From Microcaldota archaeon (lineage in GTDB: Archaea; Micrarchaeota; Micrarchaeia; Micrarchaeales; Micrarchaeaceae), in NCBI GenBank assembly GCA_021816885.1, contig JAKAWS010000007.1:1-51811 (forward strand): 51,811 nucleotides of DNA. The letters are read 5' to 3'. Position numbers and translations under genes: made by a program. Below the pieces are notes generated by a model, which searched no databases, was not told the DNA's origin, and worked only from the letters and a program-made list of their open reading frames with translations. Shown piece by piece: positions 6,928-15,536 of the stretch (within the stretch, counting starts at the first letter, position 1; each line of letters opens with the position of its first letter).

Positions 6928-7998
6928 CTATATCTTTCCGATCTCAAAATCCTCAGAGCCTTCTATAATCTCTCTGAGGTTCTTCTCTTCGTACTCCGGA
7001 AAATCTACCCCGCCTATTACCAGCAATACCCTGACCGAATCCTTCTGCATGTCTTTGTCTATCCTCGCGCCCCACTTCACCATCGCATCCTTGTTTATGC
7101 GCGAAGCGACATCCTGGAATATCGATTCAGCCTCTCTTAGAGTAAGACTCTCCCCTCCGACAATGTTGACCAGTGCCTTCCTTGCATTGCTGAGATCCAC
7201 ATCCAGCATCGGGCTGTCTATCGCATTCTTGAGCGCGACCATTCCCCTGCTCGTGTTCGAATTTGGCATAGAGATTCCCTCCCCGCTGCCTATTACAGAA
7301 TAGCCTGAATCCTTGAGCACCGATTTGAGATCCGCGAAGTCTATGTTTATCATGCCAGGCAATGTTACCATCTCCACTATCCCCTTTGTCGCTGCGGCCA
7401 ACACCTCATCCGATACCCTAAAAGCCATGTTTATCGGTAGGTCGGCAGCTACGGACAGCAGTTTGTCGTTGTGTATTATAAGGACAGTATCAGCCTCCTT
7501 CTTGATCTTGTTTAATCCTTCGAGAGCGTTTCTCATCCTTGTCCTTCCCTCGCTGCTGAACGGAAGGGTCACTATCGCGACGGTTATGGCTCCCATCTCT
7601 TTAGCCTCATGTGCTATGGTGGCTATTGAGCCTGTTCCGGTGCCTCCTCCGAGCCCGCATGTTACGAAGACCATGCTTGCCCCTGATAGCATATGTTTTA
7701 TCTCCTCTTTGCTTTCTACTGCTGCCTCCTCTCCCAGCTTTATATCACTGCCTGCGCCGAGTCCCCTTGTTGCCTTCTTCCCAAGCAGTATTTTCCTTTC
7801 AGCTTTGGTCTTAACCAAGTGCGCCGCGTCGGTATTCATGCTTACAAGAGTCGCTCCCCGTATACCCCCAACATTAAACAATCTGTTAATCGTGTTGCTT
7901 CCGCTTCCACCAGTTCCAATAACATATATCTTCGGCCTCGAACTCTCTATGAAGCGCAATATCTCCTCATCATCCTGACTAAGTATCTCCTCCATCAT
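6928..7998 (-). CDS. ftsZ: Cell division protein FtsZ
   Basis: Tubulin-like GTPase that forms the division ring. The GTP-binding signature is seen as GTGGSGSNTINR near residue 31 and CGLGGGTGTGS (glycine-rich T4 loop) near 114-124. The T7 synergy-loop region NIDFADLKSVL is also present. The 356-residue length is normal for an archaeal FtsZ, with no long unstructured C-terminal tail. ATG 7998 is chosen because the next in-frame residues upstream have no family similarity and a TATA box lies 35 bases upstream. Confidence 0.96.
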   Translation of the reverse strand: MMEEILSQDDEEILRFIESSRPKIYVIGTGGSGSNTINRLFNVGGIRGATLVSMNTDAAHLVKTKAERKILLGKKATRGLGAGSDIKLGEEAAVESKEEIKHMLSGASMVFVTCGLGGGTGTGSIATIAHEAKEMGAITVAIVTLPFSSEGRTRMRNALEGLNKIKKEADTVLIIHNDKLLSVAADLPINMAFRVSDEVLAAATKGIVEMVTLPGMINIDFADLKSVLKDSGYSVIGSGEGISMPNSNTSRGMVALKNAIDSPMLDVDLSNARKALVNIVGGESLTLREAESIFQDVASRINKDAMVKWGARIDKDMQKDSVRVLLVIGGVDFPEYEEKNLREIIEGSEDFEIGKI

Positions 7999-8031
7999 AT
8001 CACTGCTGGTCAAAGATATTTCCCTGCAAAA

Positions 8032-8042
8032 AGATATAAACC
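8032..8042 (-). promoter_or_regulatory. TATA box of ftsZ
   Basis: The minus strand reads GGTTTATATCTTTTT, a good archaeal TATA box about 35 bases before the ftsZ ATG at 7998. It implies a leader of roughly ten bases. Confidence 0.5.
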
Positions 8043-8103
8043 TAATGAGTCGGATGCCCCGATAATGATAAAAAGGCGCGCCCAAGATAATATTGGCGAA
8101 TAG

Positions 8104-9057
8104 ATGATTCATCTCGGCGGCAGGTCAAAATCGCAATCCGCATTGGAATATCTCTCCACATATGCGTGGGCAATACTCATAATAGCCATAATACTCGCAG
8201 CTATGTATGCATTAGGCATATTCAATTCGTCTGTGTTCGTGCCAAGGGCGCAGCCAGGGAGCTGCACGGTCTTCAGGCCGAACGGCACCGACAGCCAGTA
8301 CGGCATAAATCGTGTTGGGCTGTGCGCAGACACTCTTCCAGAGTACATATTCCGATCAAAGGGAGTAGGAGATTACATATACGTGCCAGGGTCAAATCTC
8401 TCTTCGAGCCCGCTCAACATAGACGGCAACCTCACGATAACTTCGTGGGTCGAGCCTGTAGGAACGCCTTATCACGATGTAGTAGACAAGGAGGGTCAGT
8501 ACAGCATGAAACTTGATTACAACAATCAGCCTCATCCTTGCCTTCCAAGCAATTTTACTGGATTCTGTCTGGAATGGGACTCAAACGGCAACTGGACAGG
8601 TCCAGGCGCCGGAATCCCGAACTCGGGTTTCGGAAAGTGGATGTTCTTAGGAGTAAGCATAAGATATAACTCTACAACAAACACCAGCACAAAATATTGG
8701 TATGCAAATGGTCGATTGATAAGGGTGGGAAACATTGTAGGAGAAATGCAATACAACAACACGCTCTTCACAATTGGCGCTATCTCAAAGGATTCGCCGA
8801 ATCCCGGATACGGAAAGGCCGAGTGGTTCAACGGGAGCATATCTAACGTACAGGTATACAATGCATCCCTGCCTCTGTCATATATAAGCCAGATGTATCA
8901 GAAGGGCCTAGCGGCGCCGCCAATATATTTGCACAACCTTGTGGCGTGGTACCCACTGAACGGCAACGCAAACGACTACAGCGGCAACAAACTCAACGGG
9001 CTGACAGACAACGTAGTGTTCGGAAGCAGCTGGTATAACGGCTATGTAATTCCGTAA
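8104..9057 (+). CDS. Pilin-like surface protein with class III signal and LamG-like domain
   Basis: A 317-residue predicted surface protein. The N-terminus has a short basic leader, then SQSALEYL followed by a hydrophobic segment to about residue 39, the pattern of archaeal class III (prepilin-type) signal peptides. The remainder resembles a concanavalin-like LamG domain (about 70-270) closing with NVQVYNASL and LYxxGL-like spacing. It ends with a module W-YPLNGNANDYSG that also occurs in the large proteins at 42305-47292. Many Asn-x-Ser/Thr sequons suggest glycosylation. Its role could be a minor pilin, adhesin or S-layer-associated protein; binding partner unknown. It diverges from ftsZ. 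Confidence 0.75.
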   Translation: MIHLGGRSKSQSALEYLSTYAWAILIIAIILAAMYALGIFNSSVFVPRAQPGSCTVFRPNGTDSQYGINRVGLCADTLPEYIFRSKGVGDYIYVPGSNLSSSPLNIDGNLTITSWVEPVGTPYHDVVDKEGQYSMKLDYNNQPHPCLPSNFTGFCLEWDSNGNWTGPGAGIPNSGFGKWMFLGVSIRYNSTTNTSTKYWYANGRLIRVGNIVGEMQYNNTLFTIGAISKDSPNPGYGKAEWFNGSISNVQVYNASLPLSYISQMYQKGLAAPPIYLHNLVAWYPLNGNANDYSGNKLNGLTDNVVFGSSWYNGYVIP

Positions 9058-9094
9058 TACTTTTAAGGTTGTGGACTAAACTAATTATGCTTTT

Positions 9095-10072
9095 ATGAAA
9101 CACACAAAATCGGCAAGGAAAACAACGGCGCAAAAGAATGGTGCCGCATCAGTTCCGGTAAGGGACGTCAGATTGAAAAAAGGAATGAAGGTTGAGGAGC
9201 TCATTAAGGGAATGGACAAAGTTGGGGGATTTTCCGCGCAGCACATGGTAGATGGAATAAAGATACTCGAAAAGATGAAAGCTGACTCTTCGTCATTTAA
9301 CTTTCTCTCTTTTCCGGCCTGCATCATAGCTACTGGAATAAGGGGAATCATAGCGGACTCGGTCAAACACTTCAATGCGATAATAACAACATGCGGCACT
9401 CTTGACCACGACATAGCGCGCGCCGCCGGCGGGAAATATGTCCTTGGAAGTTTCAACGCAGACGACGCAGAACTGCATAGGAAGCACATATACCGTTTGG
9501 GGAACGTATTCATGGAAGACAAGGAATATGGGATGGCACTCGAGGGGAAGTTCAAGGCGATAATGGATGATATATATACATCAAAGGATTACAAGAAGGA
9601 ATACAGCCCCAGCGAACTCGCATACGAATTCGGCAAGAGGATAAAAGACAGCGGATCCATACTAAGGCAGGCATACCTTAACAACGTGAAGGTCTTTATA
9701 CCTGGAATAGTGGACGGCGCATTTGGCACGCAGCTGACACTTTTTTCTCAGGATCACGACTTCAAGCTTAATATTCTTAGAGACGAACTGGAACTTAGCA
9801 ACATAGCTTTTGATAATAAGCGGACTGGTGCACTGATGATAGGGGGTGGGATAAGCAAACATCATGTCATATGGTGGAACCAGTTCAAAGGCGGACTCGA
9901 CTATGCAGTGTACATAACTACCGCTACGCAATACGATGGGAGCCTCTCCGGGGCGCGCCTCACCGAGGCAGTATCATGGGGGAAGATAAAAGAAGACGCT
10001 AAGTACGTGACTATAGACGGGGATGCGACAGTCATCCTCCCAATTATGTTCGCCGCTTCCGGCATATTCTGA
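9095..10072 (+). CDS. dys: Deoxyhypusine synthase
   Basis: NAD-dependent enzyme that transfers the aminobutyl group of spermidine to a lysine of initiation factor aIF5A. Family marks: FPACIIATGIRGIIAD, TTCGTLDHDIAR, IPGIVDGAFG, and the catalytic-lysine motif GGGISKHH at about residue 250-257, then TATQYDGSLSGA, which forms the substrate site. The 325-residue length is normal; the first about 25 residues are a basic extension. It stands alone on the plus strand between a LamG protein and the convergent RNase gene. Its presence implies a polyamine supply. Confidence 0.96.
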   Translation: MKHTKSARKTTAQKNGAASVPVRDVRLKKGMKVEELIKGMDKVGGFSAQHMVDGIKILEKMKADSSSFNFLSFPACIIATGIRGIIADSVKHFNAIITTCGTLDHDIARAAGGKYVLGSFNADDAELHRKHIYRLGNVFMEDKEYGMALEGKFKAIMDDIYTSKDYKKEYSPSELAYEFGKRIKDSGSILRQAYLNNVKVFIPGIVDGAFGTQLTLFSQDHDFKLNILRDELELSNIAFDNKRTGALMIGGGISKHHVIWWNQFKGGLDYAVYITTATQYDGSLSGARLTEAVSWGKIKEDAKYVTIDGDATVILPIMFAASGIF

Positions 10073-10081
10073 TCTTCCAAT

Positions 10082-11332
10082 CTACAGTTCTACTACATCC
10101 CCGACAGCGGGCGCATACGCTCTACAACCCTGTTCCTTTGCGTAATCTGCAAGCGCAACAGTATTTTCTTTGCTTCCATGTACGCATACTACAGTATGCG
10201 CTCCCGACCTTTTTATGTAATCGCGCAATTCATCGGCGCCAGCATGCGCCGAAAAATCATAGTAGCTGAAATCTACTTTCAGTTTTTCAAACCTTCTGTT
10301 TATTAGAATCTTGTTCCCCTGCATCAGTGAATAGCCATTTGTGCCTTCAATCTGGTATCCAGTAAAGAAGATATGCGAGTTTTCGCGCAGCCTTTTTATG
10401 TAATTAAGGACCGGTCCGCCGTCGAGCATCCCTGCGGTGGTGACTATTATTGATGGCTTTCGGAGCGCTTTATCGCGGTCGTTATCGCCTTCCACCCATG
10501 AGACCTTTTCAGCCGCCCGCCTAAGCAGCTCTGCTGAGTCGACAAAACTCGTATTCCTTAATGTTATCTCTGTTGCATCCTTTGCCATTCCATCCAAATA
10601 AGCCATTTCAGAAAGACCGCTCTTCTCGAGCATCACTAGGATCTCTTGGGCTCTGCCAACAGCGAAGCTCGGCACCAACGCGGTCCCGCCCCTGCCAATA
10701 ACCTCCCTTACTTTTTCTATAAAATCATTCTTGAGTGCTACGGGGTCTGGGTGGTTCCTGTCCGCGTATGTCGACTCTATGATAAGCACTTCCGAATCCA
10801 CCATTTCTGCGCCTTTGTGCAGTTCCTGGCCAGAGAGCTTGATATCGCCAGTATACACAATCCTCTCTCTTTTCTTTCCCCTGCCTGTCTCCAATAGAAA
10901 TATCGCGCTCCCGCATATATGTCCTGCATCATATACAGTTAGGTTGCAATCCCCTACCATCCTGTTTTCATGGTATCTCATTCTTACAAAATGCCTCATA
11001 AACTCTGCGAGCTCTCTTTTATGGAACCGCTCAGAGAAGCCCTTTTGCCTTGCTATCTTCATGGAGTCTTGGAGGAGAAGCTCTGATATTTCCATTGTAG
11101 GCCCAGTCCCATAAACCGGTATGCTCATCTCACTAAATAGAAGAGGCACCGCGCCGCTATGGTCGAGATGGGCATGGCTCAGCACGACTGCGTCGACATC
11201 CGGCATAGAAGAGGGGTAGGTTATCTTGTTTCCGATAGTGACCCCATAATCCATCATTACCCTTGTACTGCCTTCAAGCATTATGGATGAACGTCCTACT
11301 TCCTGTGCCCCCCCAAAAAAGCGAAGTCTCAT
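10082..11332 (-). CDS. Archaeal CPSF-type beta-CASP ribonuclease (metallo-beta-lactamase fold)
   Basis: Zinc-dependent RNase of the beta-CASP group. Motif 2 reads HAHLDHSG near residue 53-60, motif 3 is DAGHICGSA, motif 4 is YTGDIK, and the beta-CASP motifs A-C appear as ESTYADR, FSAHAGADE and VHGSKEN. At 416 residues and without N-terminal KH domains it fits aCPSF2 rather than aCPSF1 or RNase J. Such enzymes act in RNA 3'-end processing and decay. ATG 11332 is chosen because the protein then begins MRLRFFGGAQEVGRS and a TATA box lies about 32 bases upstream; the longer frame begins with TTG. It is convergent with dys, nine bases apart. Confidence 0.92.
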   Translation of the reverse strand: MRLRFFGGAQEVGRSSIMLEGSTRVMMDYGVTIGNKITYPSSMPDVDAVVLSHAHLDHSGAVPLLFSEMSIPVYGTGPTMEISELLLQDSMKIARQKGFSERFHKRELAEFMRHFVRMRYHENRMVGDCNLTVYDAGHICGSAIFLLETGRGKKRERIVYTGDIKLSGQELHKGAEMVDSEVLIIESTYADRNHPDPVALKNDFIEKVREVIGRGGTALVPSFAVGRAQEILVMLEKSGLSEMAYLDGMAKDATEITLRNTSFVDSAELLRRAAEKVSWVEGDNDRDKALRKPSIIVTTAGMLDGGPVLNYIKRLRENSHIFFTGYQIEGTNGYSLMQGNKILINRRFEKLKVDFSYYDFSAHAGADELRDYIKRSGAHTVVCVHGSKENTVALADYAKEQGCRAYAPAVGDVVEL

Positions 11333-11357
11333 TTGTGCGCCAGTAATCAAACGCCAA

Positions 11358-11369
11358 AATGCTATTTAA
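11358..11369. promoter_or_regulatory. Shared divergent TATA element between the RNase and the HTH protein
   Basis: The near-palindromic GCTATTTAAATG lies about 30 bases from the RNase start (minus strand) and about 35 bases from the HTH gene start (plus strand, 11403). One TATA element could serve both directions. Confidence 0.45.
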
Positions 11370-11402
11370 ATGTTCTTGCATAATATCCTTAGTGGTTATA
11401 AA

Positions 11403-12095
11403 ATGGGAGAAGATGTAGATTTTGTGGATTTGTCAGCGCTTAAAAAGATACAGCCTGATACTATGGTGGAGAAGTTCGGCAGCACTATAAACTCGTCCTT
11501 CTTTGATGCTTCTAATGTGCTCGGAACGCTTAAGATAAAGGGCCTAGTTGATTTCACAAGCTCGATAGGAGGGCAGAACGCGATAACGATAACTGATGAA
11601 GGGAAGAAGGCGCTTGAAGAGGCAGACTCGAGGTCGATGGAACCAATAGATAATCTTGACAGTTCGATTCTGATGCAGTTGTCATCAGGGAAGAAATCCG
11701 TCAGGGAGCTCGAATCGGCGCTGAACCTGCGGCCAAAGGACCTTTCGCTCAGGTTGTACAAGTTGGACGAACAGCAGTTCGTAAAAGCGGATTTCAGGAA
11801 CGGAAACCTTGAAATAGTGCTGACAGAGAAAGGGTTCATGCAAGCGAAGACCCCTGTGCAGCAGACCAAGCCAGAGCCGGCACCCCAACAAGTCCAGCAA
11901 GTTAACGCCACATCACAGCAGAAGATGCAAGTCCCGCAGGCACAGCAACAGCAAAACCAGATGGGGATACTTCCAGAAGACCTATCAAAGACTCCTCCCG
12001 CGAAGGTCGGCGGCAGCTCAGCCAAATCTATATTCGTTGTTGTGATAATCATACTGTTGGTATTGATAGTCTTGGCATTCCTTAATGTTATATGA
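11403..12095 (+). CDS. Tail-anchored protein with predicted winged-helix domains
   Basis: A 230-residue protein of unknown function. The first about 140 residues look like two winged-helix units: FDASNVLGTLKIKGLVDF followed by ITITDEGKKAL, then SVRELESALNLRPKDLSLRLYKL followed by VLTEKGF. A Gln/Pro-rich linker follows (about residues 142-205). A single hydrophobic stretch (SIFVVVIIILLVLIVLAFLN) ends the protein, placing the N-terminal domains in the cytosol on a tail anchor. A membrane-tethered transcription factor or ribosome/RNA-associated anchor are both possible. ATG 11403 is preferred to 11370, which lies at the promoter. Confidence 0.7.
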   Translation: MGEDVDFVDLSALKKIQPDTMVEKFGSTINSSFFDASNVLGTLKIKGLVDFTSSIGGQNAITITDEGKKALEEADSRSMEPIDNLDSSILMQLSSGKKSVRELESALNLRPKDLSLRLYKLDEQQFVKADFRNGNLEIVLTEKGFMQAKTPVQQTKPEPAPQQVQQVNATSQQKMQVPQAQQQQNQMGILPEDLSKTPPAKVGGSSAKSIFVVVIIILLVLIVLAFLNVI

Positions 12096-12147
12096 TGTGG
12101 GTACATAAGAAAGGCATACGCGCACAGTGAAGTTAGGAGTGGGTATC

Positions 12148-12807
12148 ATGTCAAAAACAAACGCAAAAGTGGCTGCAGGAAAAGCCGCAAGGCTTTTAGA
12201 ATACGATAAGGCTGCTTCTCTTATGAAGCGGTTTGGCATAAGCATACCGCGTGCGGAGTACATCAACAGCAAAGAGGGAGCAGAGCGTTTTGCCCAGGAC
12301 AAGCGAATCGCCCTAAAGGTAATATCTGATAAAGCCCTCCACAAATCACAGAGCGGAGTGATAAAGCTGGGGCTGGATAGCAAGAGCGCCGGTGCGGCAT
12401 ATCTATCACTGCACGCAAAAGCCGTCAATGAGAAGCTTTCCCCATTCAAAATACTTGCGCAGGAGATGTCTGAGCCAGGCACAGAGATAATAATCGGAAC
12501 GAACACAGATAAGCAGTTTGGGAAACTCATACTGCTGGGGCTCGGGGGGATATATGTGGAAGTGTTCAAGGATGTATCGGTAAGAGCATGCCCGATAAAC
12601 GACTATGATGCTGAATCGATGCTTAGTGAGCTTAAATCAAAGAGCGTGATAGCACCAGACAGCGCATCCGAAAAGAGGGTGATATCGCTGTTGAAGAAGG
12701 TATCCGATATGGTTGTGTCTAACGAATGGGTAATGGAGCTGGACCTTAACCCCGTGATCATGCACAAGACCGGCTATTCTGCCGTAGATGTAAGGATAAT
12801 GGTGTAA
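12148..12807 (+). CDS. acdB: ADP-forming acetyl/acyl-CoA synthetase, beta subunit
   Basis: ATP-grasp subunit of the archaeal ADP-forming acyl-CoA synthetase, which makes ATP from acyl-CoA, ADP and phosphate. Visible are the ATP-grasp start (LLKxYGIPxP-like: LMKRFGISIPRAEY), the KVISDKALHKSQSGVIKLGL stretch, the GGIYVEVFKDVSVR loop and the metal-binding ELDLNPVI. Length (219) matches the separate beta subunits. ATG 12148 has GGAGTGGG upstream. It sits five bases before the alpha subunit gene. Confidence 0.95.
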   Translation: MSKTNAKVAAGKAARLLEYDKAASLMKRFGISIPRAEYINSKEGAERFAQDKRIALKVISDKALHKSQSGVIKLGLDSKSAGAAYLSLHAKAVNEKLSPFKILAQEMSEPGTEIIIGTNTDKQFGKLILLGLGGIYVEVFKDVSVRACPINDYDAESMLSELKSKSVIAPDSASEKRVISLLKKVSDMVVSNEWVMELDLNPVIMHKTGYSAVDVRIMV

Positions 12808-12811
12808 GGTT

Positions 12812-14227
12812 ATGGATTACAGAAAAATCAATCTTTTATTCAAACCAAAGAGCGTTGCGATAATAGGGGCATCGGAGAATCCGGATAAGGTGGGTCACGT
12901 CATAATGCAGAACTATATAGACGTAGGCTTTTCCGGAAAAATATATCCGATAAACAAGGATGCGGAAAAAGTGCTTGGGATGAAGGCTTATAAGAACATA
13001 AAGGATGTGGGAGCACAGATAGACCTCGCGGTAATAGCGATACCTGCGGAAGGAGCGATACGAGCACTCGACGACTGCGGCAAGTCGGGAGTAAAGAGCG
13101 CGATAGTGGTAGCGAGCGGATTTTCAGAGATAGGTAGGGATGACCTTCAGGCCGAGCTTGTGGAAATATCTGAGAAATATAATATGCCGATATTGGGGCC
13201 GAATTGTCTTGGGGTGATGGACATGCGTTCAAGAGTGGATACAATGTTCCTTCCAACATTTAAGCTAGACAAACCGAAGATAGGCGGGGTCGCGTTTGTA
13301 TCCCAGAGCGGCGCCGTGGGCAGCACCGTGCTGGACATGATATCCCATGAAGGCTTCGGACTTTCGAAGTTCATCTCCTATGGGAACGCCGCGGTAATAG
13401 ACGAAGTAGACTTACTCGAATACCTCTTGCATGACGACGACACAAAGATAGTCCTGTTCTATATGGAGGGAGTAAAAAGGGGAAGGAAGTTCATGGAGAC
13501 TGTAAAGAGGTTCACGCAGTCAAAGCCAATCATAATGGCAAAAGGGGGAATAACTCCAGAGGGTTCGAAAGCAGCACATTCACACACAGCATCTCTTGCA
13601 GGAAGCGCTATGGCATACGAAGCTGTATTCAAGCAGTACGGGCTCGTACACGCGAAGGACATAGATGACCTGCTCTCCTTCGGCAAGATATTCGAAACCG
13701 AGAATCTTTCTCAAGGAAAGCGCGTAGCGATAATCACGAACGGTGGCGGCACAGGCGTGCTTGCGACAGACGCTTTATACTCGAACGGGTTAGAATTGGC
13801 AGAGCTATCTGGGGGTTCTGCAGTGGCGCTTAGAAAGGTGATGCCCAACATAGTCAATGTAAGGATGCCGTTGGACATGGGAGGCGATGCAGACGACAAA
13901 AGATTCGCAGCTGCCATGGATATTGTCACAAAGGACCAGAGCGCAGATATGATAATGGTCATATCCCTGTTCCAGACACCGGGCGCAGACTCCAGAGTGG
14001 CTGCCACTCTAATACACTACAAAAGCACCACCGACAAACCGATGGTTGTAGTAAGCCCTGGCGGAAATTACGCGCAAGTGCACAACCAGATGATGGAGAG
14101 TTCCGGATTGCCGGTGTACGAATCCCCAAGCGCGGCTGCTCGCGCCATGAAGGCGCTGCTCGACTATTCCAATTATATAAGAGATACACGTGGTATATAT
14201 GGCAAGGCTCAGAAAAGGCAAAAGTAA
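12812..14227 (+). CDS. acdA: ADP-forming acetyl/acyl-CoA synthetase, alpha subunit
   Basis: Subunit carrying the CoA-binding domain (N-terminal SVAIIGASENPDKVGH) and the two succinyl-CoA-ligase-like domains. The phosphohistidine region reads KAAHSHTASLAGS near residue 253-265, and GPNCLG and SQSGAVGSTVLD are typical. At 471 residues it is a complete stand-alone alpha subunit. It lies between acdB and the aminotransferase, which starts 29 bases before this gene ends. Together alpha and beta give substrate-level ATP from acetyl- or branched/aryl acyl-CoA; substrate range is unknown. Confidence 0.96.
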   Translation: MDYRKINLLFKPKSVAIIGASENPDKVGHVIMQNYIDVGFSGKIYPINKDAEKVLGMKAYKNIKDVGAQIDLAVIAIPAEGAIRALDDCGKSGVKSAIVVASGFSEIGRDDLQAELVEISEKYNMPILGPNCLGVMDMRSRVDTMFLPTFKLDKPKIGGVAFVSQSGAVGSTVLDMISHEGFGLSKFISYGNAAVIDEVDLLEYLLHDDDTKIVLFYMEGVKRGRKFMETVKRFTQSKPIIMAKGGITPEGSKAAHSHTASLAGSAMAYEAVFKQYGLVHAKDIDDLLSFGKIFETENLSQGKRVAIITNGGGTGVLATDALYSNGLELAELSGGSAVALRKVMPNIVNVRMPLDMGGDADDKRFAAAMDIVTKDQSADMIMVISLFQTPGADSRVAATLIHYKSTTDKPMVVVSPGGNYAQVHNQMMESSGLPVYESPSAAARAMKALLDYSNYIRDTRGIYGKAQKRQK

Positions 14228-15536
14228 ATCAGAAAACATAATAGCAAGAGACAATGCGATTATGATAAAGACGACAAGAGAGCCGTACAACTTCGTGGCA
14301 GAGAGCGGCACAGGCGAATTTGTCTACGATGTAGATGGAAGGAAGTTTATAGACTTCAGCAGTTTCATATCTGTATACAACTTCGGCGTGAACTCTTCGG
14401 AGGCTGTAAGAAAGGCTATAGCAGAGCAAAGTTCAAAGCTTATGCATTCGGCGTTCACAGACTTCTATGCGGAGCGCCCAGTGCATTTTGCAGAATCGCT
14501 GATGAAGTTCATGCCGGCAGGTTTCGGCAGGATATTCTTCTCTAACTCCGGAACAGAGGCAAACGAGGCGGCGCTCAAGTTCTCAAAGCTGTTCACAAAA
14601 CGCAATTATGTTTTGGCCTTCTACGGCGGATTTCACGGACGTACAAAAGGATCGCTTGCTCTTACAGCATCGAAATCAGTGCAAAGGGCTTACAACGGTC
14701 CTTTCCCAGATGTAATACATGTCCCGTTCCCTTACTGCTACAGATGCCCGCTCAAGCAGACATATCCGGACTGTGGGTTTGCCTGCATAGACTACATCAA
14801 GAAGTATCCGCTCTCGAAAGAGGTCGATCCAAATGAGGTAGCCGCGCTTGTCACAGAGCCAATACAGGGAGAAGGCGGATACATAGTTCCACCGAAGGAC
14901 TACTTCAAAGAGCTGAAGAAGGTGTTAGACGAACACGGCATACTTATGGTATCTGACGAGGTGCAGGCAGGATACATGCGCACAGGAAAGTTTCTTGCAA
15001 TGGATAATTTTGGGGTAAAAGCCGACATATACACGATGGCAAAGTCTATCGGCGCCGGTCTTCCATTAGGGGTGACTATTGTAGATAAAAGGCTGGGCAA
15101 TATCCCGGAAGGAGCACATGCAAACACGTTTGGAGGGAACCTCGCGGTAATAGCCGGAGCGCAGGCACAGCTTGAGCACATCTCAAGGAACAAGGCAAGG
15201 ATAGAGAGTGAGATAAGGGCGAAAGGCAGGACTGCAATGAAAAGGATGGAAAAGATGAAGGAGGATTACGAGATAGTTGGGGATGTGAGGGGCATGGGCA
15301 TGATGCTGGCAATTGAGATAGTAAAGGACAAAATAGGCAAGGAGCCGGCCCCAAAACTGAGAGAGAGGATAATGATGGAAAGCTTTGCGAACGGGCTTAT
15401 TATGCTGCCCACAGGAGAATCGGCAATAAGGATAATCCCGCCGCTGACAATCTCTGAACACTCCTTATCAAAAGGGTTTGACATCCTCGAGCGTGCCATA
15501 GCAAAGATCAACGCCGAATCATCAAGGCGCAGATGA
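14199..15536 (+). CDS. Class III PLP aminotransferase (4-aminobutyrate/ornithine type)
   Basis: Fold-type I PLP enzyme of the GABA/ornithine aminotransferase group. Marks: NSGTEANEAALK, the PLP-stacking YGGFHGRT, EPIQGEGG, SDEVQAGYMRTG, and the Schiff-base lysine in MAKSIGAGLPLG (about residue 281). A Cys-rich insert, YCYRCPLKQTYPDCGFACIDY, occurs in archaeal members of this group. ATG 14199 is preferred to an in-frame GTG at 14190. It overlaps acdA by 29 bases and the following membrane protein by ATGA. Context suggests amino-group transfer to 2-oxoglutarate in amino-acid breakdown. Some archaeal homologues act as amino-acid racemases, so exact substrate is open. Confidence 0.88.
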   Translation: MARLRKGKSKSENIIARDNAIMIKTTREPYNFVAESGTGEFVYDVDGRKFIDFSSFISVYNFGVNSSEAVRKAIAEQSSKLMHSAFTDFYAERPVHFAESLMKFMPAGFGRIFFSNSGTEANEAALKFSKLFTKRNYVLAFYGGFHGRTKGSLALTASKSVQRAYNGPFPDVIHVPFPYCYRCPLKQTYPDCGFACIDYIKKYPLSKEVDPNEVAALVTEPIQGEGGYIVPPKDYFKELKKVLDEHGILMVSDEVQAGYMRTGKFLAMDNFGVKADIYTMAKSIGAGLPLGVTIVDKRLGNIPEGAHANTFGGNLAVIAGAQAQLEHISRNKARIESEIRAKGRTAMKRMEKMKEDYEIVGDVRGMGMMLAIEIVKDKIGKEPAPKLRERIMMESFANGLIMLPTGESAIRIIPPLTISEHSLSKGFDILERAIAKINAESSRRR

